A DNA stretch of 6,209 nt from Pseudomonadota bacterium (lineage in GTDB: Bacteria > Pseudomonadota > Alphaproteobacteria > Caulobacterales > Caulobacteraceae): positions 1 to 6,209 of the forward strand of contig JAEYTA010000111.1 in the NCBI GenBank assembly GCA_023434265.1, written 5' to 3'. Under the pieces are notes generated by a model. That model was not told the DNA's origin. It saw nothing but the letters and a program-made list of their open reading frames with translations, and did not search any database. The stretch's first letter is position 1. Each line of letters opens with the position of its first letter. The translations under genes and the position numbers were made by a program. Positions 1-6,209 of the stretch are shown in pieces.

Positions 1-578
1 GGGTGGAGCTGCACCTGCTGGACAACGGCTTCCACACCGACCTGGCCCTGCCGCGCGCGGCGCTGGAGGCGCGCGGCGGTCCGCTGGGCGAGGCGGTGCG
101 CGGCCTGCCGCCGGGGGACTGGATCCTGATTGGCTGGGGCGACGCCAAATTCTATGTCGACCAGAGCCCGATGGAGAGCCGCCTGCCGGACGGGGCGCGG
201 GCCTTCTTCAAGCCGGGCAACGCCTCGGTGATCATGCTCGATCCGGCCCAGCGGCATCCGCGCGACCTCTTCGCCGGGGACGGCCGCCGCTCGTTCCGGC
301 TGACGCCCGCCGGCTTCGAGCGGATGGCCGCGCACATCGAGGCGTCGCTCGACCTGTCCGGCGGCGGGCCGCGCGTCGCCGCGGCGCGCGAGGGCGACGA
401 CGCCCGCTTCTTCGCCAGCCGGGAGCACTTCTCCATCGGCCATCTGTGCAATCACTGGACGGCGGGCGTGCTGAACGCCGGGGGGCTGCCTGTGCGGCCG
501 TTCCGCTCGACCGTCTCGTCGGAGCTGATGACCGCCGTGGCCCGGGCCGAACTGGACACCGCGGCTCCGCGGGCCTAG
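1..578 (+). CDS. DUF2459 (TIGR02117-like) protein, 5' end outside the window
   Basis: Function unknown. The frame is open to the left edge. The first possible start is a GTG at base 3 with no visible ribosome binding site, so I treat the gene as 5'-truncated; family members usually begin with a hydrophobic N-terminal segment that would lie upstream. Counting from that GTG, 191 residues are visible. Family-typical blocks are NGFHTDLALP (residues 8-17, His11), a WGDAKFYV block in the first third, and HLCNHWTAGVLNAGGLPVRP (147-166, with Cys149, Asn150 and Trp152). The name TIGR02117 comes from a 'urease region' conserved hypothetical; there is no urease gene here. An early conserved His and a late Cys-Asn pair could suggest a circularly permuted papain/NlpC-P60-like fold, but this is inference. 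The gene ends with TAG 61 bases before rbfA and may share its transcript. Family assignment is fairly secure; function is not. Confidence 0.8.
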   Translation, partial: VELHLLDNGFHTDLALPRAALEARGGPLGEAVRGLPPGDWILIGWGDAKFYVDQSPMESRLPDGARAFFKPGNASVIMLDPAQRHPRDLFAGDGRRSFRLTPAGFERMAAHIEASLDLSGGGPRVAAAREGDDARFFASREHFSIGHLCNHWTAGVLNAGGLPVRPFRSTVSSELMTAVARAELDTAAPRA

Positions 579-581
579 ACC

Positions 582-604
582 CCCGGCCCTCGCTTCGAGC
601 CGGG
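582..604 (+). other. Hairpin between the DUF2459 gene and rbfA
   Basis: CCCGGC (582-587) pairs with GCCGGG (599-604). An inner TCG/CGA pairing (590-592 with 596-598) closes a 3-base loop and leaves CC bulged. The structure lies only 3 bases after the stop codon. No T-run follows, so a classical intrinsic terminator is doubtful. It could be a weak terminator, a 3'-end stabiliser or an RNA processing site. Confidence 0.3.
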
Positions 605-626
605 TCCGAGCCCCGGCGGGCGACGC

Positions 627-634
627 AGAGGAGG
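627..634 (+). promoter_or_regulatory. Ribosome binding site of rbfA
   Basis: AGAGGAGG ends 5 bases before the ATG at 640. It is a near-ideal Shine-Dalgarno sequence and fixes the rbfA start. A similar purine block followed by CCGCC occurs at the right end of the window. Confidence 0.7.
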
Positions 635-639
635 CCGCC

Positions 640-1092
640 ATGGGCCGCAAACAGCACACCCGCAACGCCTCGGGGCCGCAGGGACCGTCGCAGCGCCAGC
701 TGCGCGCCGGCGAGCTGATCCGCCATGCCCTCGTCGAGGTGCTGCGCGAGGAGGAGATCCACGATCCGGCCATGGAGGGGGTGTCGGTGACGGTGACCGA
801 GGTGCGGATGAGCCCGGACCTGAAGCACGCCACCTGCTTCGTCGAGCCGCTCGGCGCGGGGGTGGAGAGCGCCCCGACCGCCGGCCACGTGGAGGAGATC
901 GTCAAGGCCCTGAACGCCCACGCGAAGTTCCTCCGCGGTGTGCTGGGCCGCCACATCGACATGAAGTTCACGCCCGACCTGAAATTCCGCCACGACGAGA
1001 GCTTCGACGCGGCGGGGCGCATGGACCGGCTGTTCAACGACCCGCGGGTGCGGGCCGACCTCGAGCGCGCCGACGACGAGGACGAGGCCTGA
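640..1092 (+). CDS. rbfA: 30S ribosome-binding factor A
   Basis: RbfA binds the 30S subunit during late maturation, near the 5' end region of 16S rRNA, and is needed for efficient rRNA processing and cold growth (known for the family). The 150-residue product has a single KH-like domain. Recognisable blocks are SQRQLRAGELIRHAL (residues 17-31), VTVTEVRMSPDLKHAT (50-65) and, near the C-terminus, LGRHIDMKFTPDLKFRHDES followed by DAAGRMDRLF. The helix kink reads Ala93-His94-Ala95, where E. coli RbfA has Ala-Ser-Gly. The N-terminus carries a short basic/polar extension (MGRKQHTRNAS) and the C-terminus ends in an acidic DDEDEA. The ATG is fixed by a strong Shine-Dalgarno. The stop TGA shares its A with the truB ATG, so translation of the two is probably coupled. 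Identification is secure from sequence and gene order. Confidence 0.95.
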   Translation: MGRKQHTRNASGPQGPSQRQLRAGELIRHALVEVLREEEIHDPAMEGVSVTVTEVRMSPDLKHATCFVEPLGAGVESAPTAGHVEEIVKALNAHAKFLRGVLGRHIDMKFTPDLKFRHDESFDAAGRMDRLFNDPRVRADLERADDEDEA

Positions 1093-2024
1093 TGGGGCAC
1101 CGCAAGCGCGGCTCTCCGATCCATGGCTGGGTCTGTCTCGACAAGCCGCTGGAGATGGGTTCGACCGAGGCGGTGACGCGGGTGCGCCGGCTTTTCGACG
1201 CGCAGAAGGCGGGGCACGCGGGGACGCTGGATCCGCTGGCCTCGGGCATCCTGCCCATCGCGCTGGGCGAGGCGACCAAGACCGTGCCCTTCATGATGGA
1301 GGCGCAGAAGGTCTACCGCTTCACCATCCACTGGGGCACCTCGACCGACAGCGTCGACCGCGAGGGCGAGATCATCGCCCGCTCGGACGTGCGGCCGACG
1401 GTGGAGCAGGCGAGGGCGGCGCTGGCGGCGTTCGTCGGCGAGATCGACCAGGTCCCGCCGGCCTTCTCGGCCATCAGGGTCGACGGCCAGCGCGCCTACG
1501 ACCTGGCCCGCGAGGGGGTCGAGGTGGAGTTGAAGGCCCGCCGGGTGACCATCCACGAGGCGGAGGTGAGCGACGCGCCCGACCGGGATCACGTCGAGAT
1601 CGTGATCCGCACCGGCAAGGGCGTCTATGTCCGTTCGCTGGCGCGCGACCTGGCGGCGGCGCTGGGGGCCGAGGGGCACGTCTCGGCGCTTCGCCGCGAG
1701 CGGGTCGGACCGTTCTCGCTGGAGAACGCGGTCACGCTGGATTCTCTGGAGGAAATGGTGCATAGGGGCGCCGCCCCGGAAGGCTTGCTTCCCGTCGCGA
1801 CCGCCCTGGACGACATCCCGGAGCTGGCCGTGACGGACCAGGACGCCTTCCAGCTTCGCCAGGGACGGCCGATCGTTCTGCTCCCCCGACAGGTCGAAAC
1901 GCTCAAGGCCCGCCTTCGGGAGGGTTCGAGAACCGTTTCCGCCTTTCAGGACGGAACCCTCGTCGCCCTCTGTTCGATGCGGGCCGGTCGGCTCGAACCC
2001 GACCGCGTCTTCAATCTCCAATAA
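1092..2024 (+). CDS. truB: tRNA pseudouridine(55) synthase TruB
   Basis: TruB converts uridine 55 in the T-loop of most tRNAs to pseudouridine and also acts as a tRNA chaperone (family knowledge). The 310 residues match the usual size. Visible motifs are GWVCLDKPLEMGSTEAV (residues 12-28) and AGHAGTLDPLASGILPIALG (40-59), which contains the catalytic aspartate Asp47. Next come VYRF with Tyr75 (aligned to the active-site Tyr76 of E. coli) and GKGVYVRSLARDL with Arg181. The C-terminal part from about residue 250 (QLRQGRPIVLL, then SAFQDGTLVALCSM) is the small PUA-like domain that grips the tRNA acceptor stem. The start overlaps the rbfA stop by one base, and GAGG at 1084-1087 inside rbfA serves as Shine-Dalgarno. 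The last roughly 300 bases are less GC-rich and include rare Arg codons AGG and AGA. This tail also holds a hairpin just before rpsO. Identification is secure. Confidence 0.96.
   Translation: MGHRKRGSPIHGWVCLDKPLEMGSTEAVTRVRRLFDAQKAGHAGTLDPLASGILPIALGEATKTVPFMMEAQKVYRFTIHWGTSTDSVDREGEIIARSDVRPTVEQARAALAAFVGEIDQVPPAFSAIRVDGQRAYDLAREGVEVELKARRVTIHEAEVSDAPDRDHVEIVIRTGKGVYVRSLARDLAAALGAEGHVSALRRERVGPFSLENAVTLDSLEEMVHRGAAPEGLLPVATALDDIPELAVTDQDAFQLRQGRPIVLLPRQVETLKARLREGSRTVSAFQDGTLVALCSMRAGRLEPDRVFNLQ
1985..2005 (+). other. Hairpin at the 3' end of truB, upstream of rpsO
   Basis: CGGTCGG (1985-1991) pairs perfectly with CCGACCG (1999-2005) around a 7-base loop. It ends 31 bases before the rpsO ATG and lies inside truB codons. 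Since the truB-rpsO gap is only 12 bases, any S15 autoregulatory RNA would have to include this stretch. A regulatory role is inference; in such GC-rich coding DNA a 7-bp stem may arise by chance. Confidence 0.25.
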
Positions 2025-2029
2025 CGGAG
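2025..2029 (+). promoter_or_regulatory. Ribosome binding site of rpsO
   Basis: CGGAG directly follows the truB TAA and ends 7 bases before the rpsO ATG. A GAGTC (a GANTC motif, the CcrM methylation target in Caulobacterales) overlaps it at 2027-2031. One such site alone may be chance. Confidence 0.6.
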
Positions 2030-2036
2030 TCATACG

Positions 2037-2306
2037 ATGTCGGTTACTGCTGAGCGCAAGGCTCAAATCATCGCTGACAACGCCCGTGGCGAAGCCGACA
2101 CGGGTTCGGCCGAGGTCCAGGTCGCGATCCTCTCGGAACGCATCGCCAACCTCACCGAGCACTTCAAGACCCACAAGAAGGACAACCACTCGCGTCGCGG
2201 CCTGCTCAAGCTGGTCTCGCAGCGTCGTCGCCTTCTCGACCACCTGAACAAGACCGACGCCGCCCGCTACCAGGCGATCGTCGCCAAGCTGGGCCTGCGT
2301 CGCTAA
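2037..2306 (+). CDS. rpsO: 30S ribosomal protein S15 (uS15)
   Basis: S15 is a primary binder of the central domain of 16S rRNA and forms contacts to the 50S subunit. The 89 codons equal the E. coli length. The full family signature is visible: DTGSAEVQVAILSERIANLT (residues 21-40), then HFKTHKKDNHSRRGLLKLVS, QRRRLLDHL and the basic end KLGLRR. The ATG has a Shine-Dalgarno 7 bases upstream and lies only 12 bases after truB, so the gene is probably co-transcribed with rbfA-truB, though an internal promoter within truB is possible. Codons are the highly biased kind expected of a ribosomal protein. A terminator-like hairpin starts 12 bases after the stop and pnp follows, the same order as in E. 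coli, where S15 represses its own translation. Identification is secure. Confidence 0.98.
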   Translation: MSVTAERKAQIIADNARGEADTGSAEVQVAILSERIANLTEHFKTHKKDNHSRRGLLKLVSQRRRLLDHLNKTDAARYQAIVAKLGLRR

Positions 2307-2318
2307 GGCCAGGTTCCG

Positions 2319-2344
2319 GAAGGGCCCGCCCGCGCGGGCCCTTC
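2319..2344 (+). terminator. Terminator-like hairpin after rpsO
   Basis: GAAGGGCCCGC (2319-2329) pairs with GCGGGCCCTTC (2334-2344), an 11-bp perfect stem around a 4-base loop (CCGC). The tail after it (TGCTAT) is only mildly T-rich, so termination is probably partial. It lies between the co-transcribed pair rpsO-pnp, where E. coli also has a leaky terminator. Confidence 0.7.
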
Positions 2345-2524
2345 TGCTATCCGCCCCGACGCGTCCGGGGACTTTCGACGCGATACGCAGAGGGCTGTGA
2401 ACCGGTCCTCGAACCACCCGCCCGACGTCAATCCGGACGCCGGGTCCCTTGGGACCGAAGGACGTAAGACCCCTGACCGCCCGCCCCCGCGCGCAATCCG
2501 GCCGCGGGATGAGAGAGACAAAGA
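2345..2524 (+). promoter_or_regulatory. Structured pnp leader region
   Basis: This non-coding stretch between the rpsO terminator and pnp holds several inverted repeats. GGTCCC/GGGACC (2443-2448 with 2451-2456) is a 14-base perfect palindrome. CGGTCC at 2403-2408 could pair instead with GGACCG at 2452-2457, so the two pairings exclude each other. CCCGCG/CGCGGG (2486-2491 with 2503-2508) sits right before the ribosome binding site. I find no convincing promoter. A weak candidate is TTCGACG at 2374-2380 with GCTGTGAA at 2394-2401, compared with the Caulobacter housekeeping consensus TTGACGS/GCTANAWC. In E. coli, PNPase represses itself through an RNase III-cut hairpin in this leader. A similar role here is inference from position. 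Confidence 0.4.
2511..2517 (+). promoter_or_regulatory. Weak ribosome binding site of pnp
   Basis: GAGAGAG ends 7 bases before the pnp ATG. It is an imperfect Shine-Dalgarno, weaker than those of rbfA or the lipoprotein, and follows 2 bases after the 2486-2508 hairpin. That is compatible with controlled translation initiation. Confidence 0.5.
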
Positions 2525-4759
<2,235 letters not shown>

Positions 4760-4783
4760 TCGTCCGGCGTGATCGCTGATCGA

Positions 4784-4824
4784 GAACGGGGCCCCGGCGG
4801 AGACGCCGGGGCCCTTTCCCGTTC
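4784..4824 (+). terminator. Terminator hairpin after pnp
   Basis: GGGCCCCGGCG (4789-4799) pairs with CGCCGGGGCCC (4804-4814), an 11-bp perfect stem closed by a GAGA (GNRA) tetraloop, followed by TTT. Outside it, GAACG (4784-4788) can pair with CGTTC (4820-4824), extending the stem across a TTTCC bulge. It starts 24 bases after the pnp stop. The T-run is short, so the structure may also protect the 3' end. Confidence 0.8.
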
Positions 4825-4856
4825 AGGCTTCACGTGTCGGGAGTCGCAACCGGCTC

Positions 4857-4867
4857 TTAATCATTAA
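4857..4867. promoter_or_regulatory. AT-rich palindrome upstream of motA, possible CtrA-type site
   Basis: TTAAT-C-ATTAA is a perfect inverted repeat in an otherwise very GC-rich region, 39-49 bases before the motA start. It contains TTAATCAT (4857-4864), one mismatch from the CtrA half-site TTAACCAT. The spacing of its two TTAA boxes is 3 rather than the 7 of a full CtrA box. A GAGTC (GANTC, CcrM target) lies at 4841-4845. CtrA controls early flagellar genes in Caulobacter, so control of motA is plausible but unproven. I see no clear -35/-10 pair. Confidence 0.3.
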
Positions 4868-4905
4868 CGGCCATGGTCGGGCCTCGCGCAGGGGCCTCCG
4901 CATCC

Positions 4906-5775
4906 ATGTTCCAGATTATCGGCATCGTGCTGCTGTTCGGCCTGGTGTTCGGCAGCTACGTCATCTCGGGCGGCAAGTTCGAGGTGATCCTGCACGCCCT
5001 GCCGCACGAGATGATGGCCATCGGCGGGGCCGGCGTCGCCGCCTTCCTGATCTCGAACTCGACCGCGGTCCTCAAGTCGACGCTGGGCGGCCTCGGCAAG
5101 GCCTTCGCCGGGCCGAAGTGGAAGAAGAAGGACTACACCGACCTGCTGTCGCTGCTGTTCCAGCTGACCAAGACGATGAAGTCCAAGGGCGTCATCGCCC
5201 TCGAGAGCCACATCGAGAAGCCGGCCGAGAGCGCAATCTTCCAGAAATTCCCCAAGGTCCTGAAGGACCACTTCGCCACCGACTTCATCTGCGACACCCT
5301 GCGCATGATGACCATGAACCTCGAGGATCCGCACCAGATCGAGGACGCCATGGAGAAGCAGCTGGAGAAGCACCACCACGAGGCGCTGGGCGCGCCGCAC
5401 GCGCTGCAGAACCTCGCCGACGCCCTGCCGGCCCTGGGCATCGTCGCGGCCGTGCTGGGGGTGATCAAGACCATGGGCTCGATCACCGAGCCGCCGGAAA
5501 TCCTCGGCGGCATGATCGGGGGGGCGCTGGTCGGCACCTTCCTCGGCGTCTTCCTGGCCTACGGCCTGGTCGGCCCGATCGCGGCTCGGCTGAAGGCGAT
5601 CGTCGACGAGGAGGCCAGCTACTACAAGATCATCCAGTCGGTGCTGGTCGCCCACCTGCACGGCAATGCGGCGCAGATCTCGGTCGAGATCGGCCGCGGC
5701 GACGTGCCCTCGCCGGCCCAGCCCTCCTTCGCCGAACTGGAGGAGGCCCTGTCGGGCGCCCCGGTGGAGGCCTGA
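4906..5775 (+). CDS. motA: Flagellar motor stator protein MotA
   Basis: MotA and MotB form the inner-membrane proton channel that drives flagellar rotation. I choose the ATG at 4906 (289 residues) rather than the ATG at 4873. Family members start at MFxIIG, and AGGGG at 4890-4894 lies 11 bases upstream, while the earlier ATG has no such site and would add an atypical MVGPRAGASAS. Four membrane segments are visible: about residues 2-21, 34-54, 172-191 and 202-223. The large cytoplasmic loop between the second and third carries KSKGVIALESHIEKP. In it Glu100 matches E. coli Glu98, which contacts rotor protein FliG, and Lys92 stands where E. coli has Arg90. Pro175 (LPALGIVAAV) and Pro224 (YGLVGPIA) match the functionally key Pro173 and Pro222. 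The C-terminus keeps QPSFAELEEAL. No motB follows, which fits Caulobacter, where the two genes are apart. The cell is therefore probably flagellated. Confidence 0.96.
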   Translation: MFQIIGIVLLFGLVFGSYVISGGKFEVILHALPHEMMAIGGAGVAAFLISNSTAVLKSTLGGLGKAFAGPKWKKKDYTDLLSLLFQLTKTMKSKGVIALESHIEKPAESAIFQKFPKVLKDHFATDFICDTLRMMTMNLEDPHQIEDAMEKQLEKHHHEALGAPHALQNLADALPALGIVAAVLGVIKTMGSITEPPEILGGMIGGALVGTFLGVFLAYGLVGPIAARLKAIVDEEASYYKIIQSVLVAHLHGNAAQISVEIGRGDVPSPAQPSFAELEEALSGAPVEA

Positions 5776-5781
5776 CCTCAC

Positions 5782-5798
5782 GGTTCCGTCACGGAGCC
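5782..5798 (+). terminator. Small hairpin after motA, possible terminator
   Basis: GGTTCCG (5782-5788) pairs with CGGAGCC (5792-5798), including one G-U pair, around a 3-base loop. It starts 7 bases after the motA stop. There is no T-run, so a role in termination is uncertain. A 10-base palindrome, CGTGATCACG, follows at 5804-5813. Confidence 0.3.
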
Positions 5799-5819
5799 TC
5801 AATCGTGATCACGCCTCCG

Positions 5820-5844
5820 GGAACGCCCGCGCGCCTCGCCGGTT
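5820..5844 (+). promoter_or_regulatory. Possible EcfG/SigT-type stress promoter for the lipoprotein gene
   Basis: GGAAC (5820-5824), a 16-base spacer and GGTT (5841-5844) match the alphaproteobacterial general-stress consensus GGAAC-N16/17-CGTT with one mismatch in the -10 box. Transcription would begin near 5850, giving a leader of roughly 55-60 bases before the lipoprotein ATG. The element lies between motA and the lipoprotein gene on the correct strand. In GC-rich DNA a near match can occur by chance. Confidence 0.4.
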
Positions 5845-5896
5845 GAGCCTGCGACGGATCGAGGAAGCGGCGGAGGGCTTCGTCCGCGCGATCGTC

Positions 5897-5902
5897 GGAG
5901 GA
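5897..5902 (+). promoter_or_regulatory. Ribosome binding site of the lipoprotein gene
   Basis: GGAGGA ends 6 bases before the ATG at 5909. Together with the signal peptide that starts right there, it fixes the gene start. An upstream ATG in the same frame (5666), inside motA, can be discarded. Confidence 0.7.
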
Positions 5903-5908
5903 CCCCCG

Positions 5909-6187
5909 ATGCGACTGCTATCCCTCACCCTGGCCGCGGCCGGCGCCCTCACGCTCGCCGCCTGCGCCGACACGGACGACACCGCCGCGACCGACGCCGC
6001 CGACGCGGGCATGGACGCCTCGGCCACCGCTCCGGCGGACACGGCCATGCCCGCCGACGGGGCGACGCCGCCGCCCGACGGCACGGCCAATCCGGACGGC
6101 GCGACGACCACGCCCGGCACGACGCCGCCGCCGACCCTGCCGCCGGAAACCGACGACACGCCGCAAACCACGCCGCCGCAATACTGA
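5909..6187 (+). CDS. Small Ala/Thr/Asp/Pro-rich lipoprotein, function unknown
   Basis: I do not recognise a family. The 92-residue product begins with a lipoprotein signal peptide: MR, a hydrophobic stretch LLSLTLAAAGALTL, and the lipobox Leu16-Ala17-Ala18-Cys19. Cleavage before Cys19 and lipidation are expected. Residue +2 is Ala rather than Asp, which by the Lol rule points to the outer membrane. The mature 74 residues are low-complexity. The first part is acidic with Asp, Ala and Thr (DTDDTAATDAADAG). The second is Pro/Thr-rich, with PPPDG, TTPGTTPPP and TPQTTPPQY. It has no basic residue after the signal peptide, no further Cys, no predicted fold and no membrane segment. It is probably a disordered envelope tether or spacer. 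A strong Shine-Dalgarno precedes it, and a possible stress-type promoter lies about 65 bases upstream. Low complexity makes homology hard to judge, but signal peptide, lipobox and Shine-Dalgarno together support a real gene. Confidence 0.8.
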   Translation: MRLLSLTLAAAGALTLAACADTDDTAATDAADAGMDASATAPADTAMPADGATPPPDGTANPDGATTTPGTTPPPTLPPETDDTPQTTPPQY

Positions 6188-6197
6188 TCCCGACCCC

Positions 6198-6204
6198 GGA
6201 GAGG
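6198..6204 (+). promoter_or_regulatory. Possible ribosome binding site of the next gene
   Basis: GGAGAGG followed by CCGCC reaches the end of the window. The rbfA start has the same arrangement (purine block, CCGCC, ATG). A start codon may therefore lie immediately past base 6209, but this cannot be seen. Confidence 0.2.
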
Positions 6205-6209
6205 CCGCC

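Noticed and set aside
446..718. 90-codon plus-strand frame spanning the DUF2459-rbfA junction
   Set aside because: It overlaps two well-supported genes out of frame, and its Arg/Ala-rich composition is typical of an off-frame reading in GC-rich DNA.
1953..1974. GGAAC followed by TGTT near the end of truB as a second EcfG-type promoter for rpsO
   Set aside because: The spacer is only 13 bases, outside the 16-17 needed, and the second box is poor.
4873..4905. Upstream ATG extending MotA by 11 residues
   Set aside because: It lacks a Shine-Dalgarno and adds a non-family sequence before the canonical MFQIIG start, and AGGGG is placed for the ATG at 4906.
4864..5802. 312-codon open frame on the minus strand, antisense to motA
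   Set aside because: Same shadow effect. The composition is biased (Gly, Leu, Asp, Gln, Arg, His), there is no recognised motif, and the real MotA reading on the plus strand is unambiguous.
5118..5846. 242-codon plus-strand frame overlapping motA
   Set aside because: Frame-shifted reading of motA, rich in Arg/Gly/Pro with no domain. No separate gene is supported.
5805..5846. 13-codon GTG-started mini frame (VITPPGTPARLAG) before the lipoprotein
   Set aside because: No convincing ribosome binding site, and it overlaps the putative promoter boxes. It is too short to distinguish from chance.
5666..5908. In-frame extension of the lipoprotein back into motA
   Set aside because: The extension is an Arg/Ser-rich shadow of motA. 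The signal peptide, lipobox and strong GGAGGA site all point to the ATG at 5909.

Overview
This is a GC-rich (clearly above 65% by eye) stretch of bacterial chromosome. Its proteins look like those of Caulobacterales, most likely Brevundimonas or a close relative of Caulobacter. The basis is recall of family sequences (PNPase, TruB, S15, RbfA and a Caulobacter-style MotA), not a search. All supported genes lie on the + strand, and the content is mainly housekeeping. I see no tRNA, rRNA, CRISPR array, insertion sequence, phage gene or clear sign of recent transfer, and no new multi-gene system. The items worth following up are regulatory sites and protein tails.

Layout. Bases 1-578 hold the 3' part of a DUF2459 (TIGR02117-like) protein of unknown function. 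After a 61-base gap with a strong hairpin comes a compact translation and RNA-metabolism cluster: rbfA (640-1092, 30S maturation factor), truB (1092-2024, tRNA pseudouridine-55 synthase, sharing one base with the rbfA stop), rpsO (2037-2306, ribosomal protein S15), a terminator-like hairpin, a structured 218-base leader, and pnp (2525-4759, polynucleotide phosphorylase). This is the back half of the widespread nusA-infB-rbfA-truB-rpsO-pnp order. infB would be expected to the left, beyond or next to the DUF2459 gene, but it is not in the window. A GC-rich hairpin with a GAGA tetraloop follows pnp.

The second part changes subject. motA (4906-5775, flagellar stator subunit) stands alone without motB, behind an AT-rich palindrome and a GANTC site that suggest cell-cycle control. 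After it comes a short intergenic stretch with a GGAAC-N16-GGTT element resembling the promoter of the alphaproteobacterial general stress sigma factor EcfG/SigT. This leads into a 92-residue lipoprotein rich in Ala, Thr, Asp and Pro (5909-6187). The window ends just after a purine-rich, ribosome-binding-site-like sequence that may belong to the next gene.

How the genes work together: RbfA, TruB and S15 serve ribosome and tRNA production, and PNPase degrades RNA and normally joins the RNase E degradosome. In E. coli rpsO and pnp are co-transcribed and each is autoregulated through its leader RNA. The hairpins seen here sit where comparable controls could act. MotA and the lipoprotein are envelope proteins that appear to be independently transcribed.
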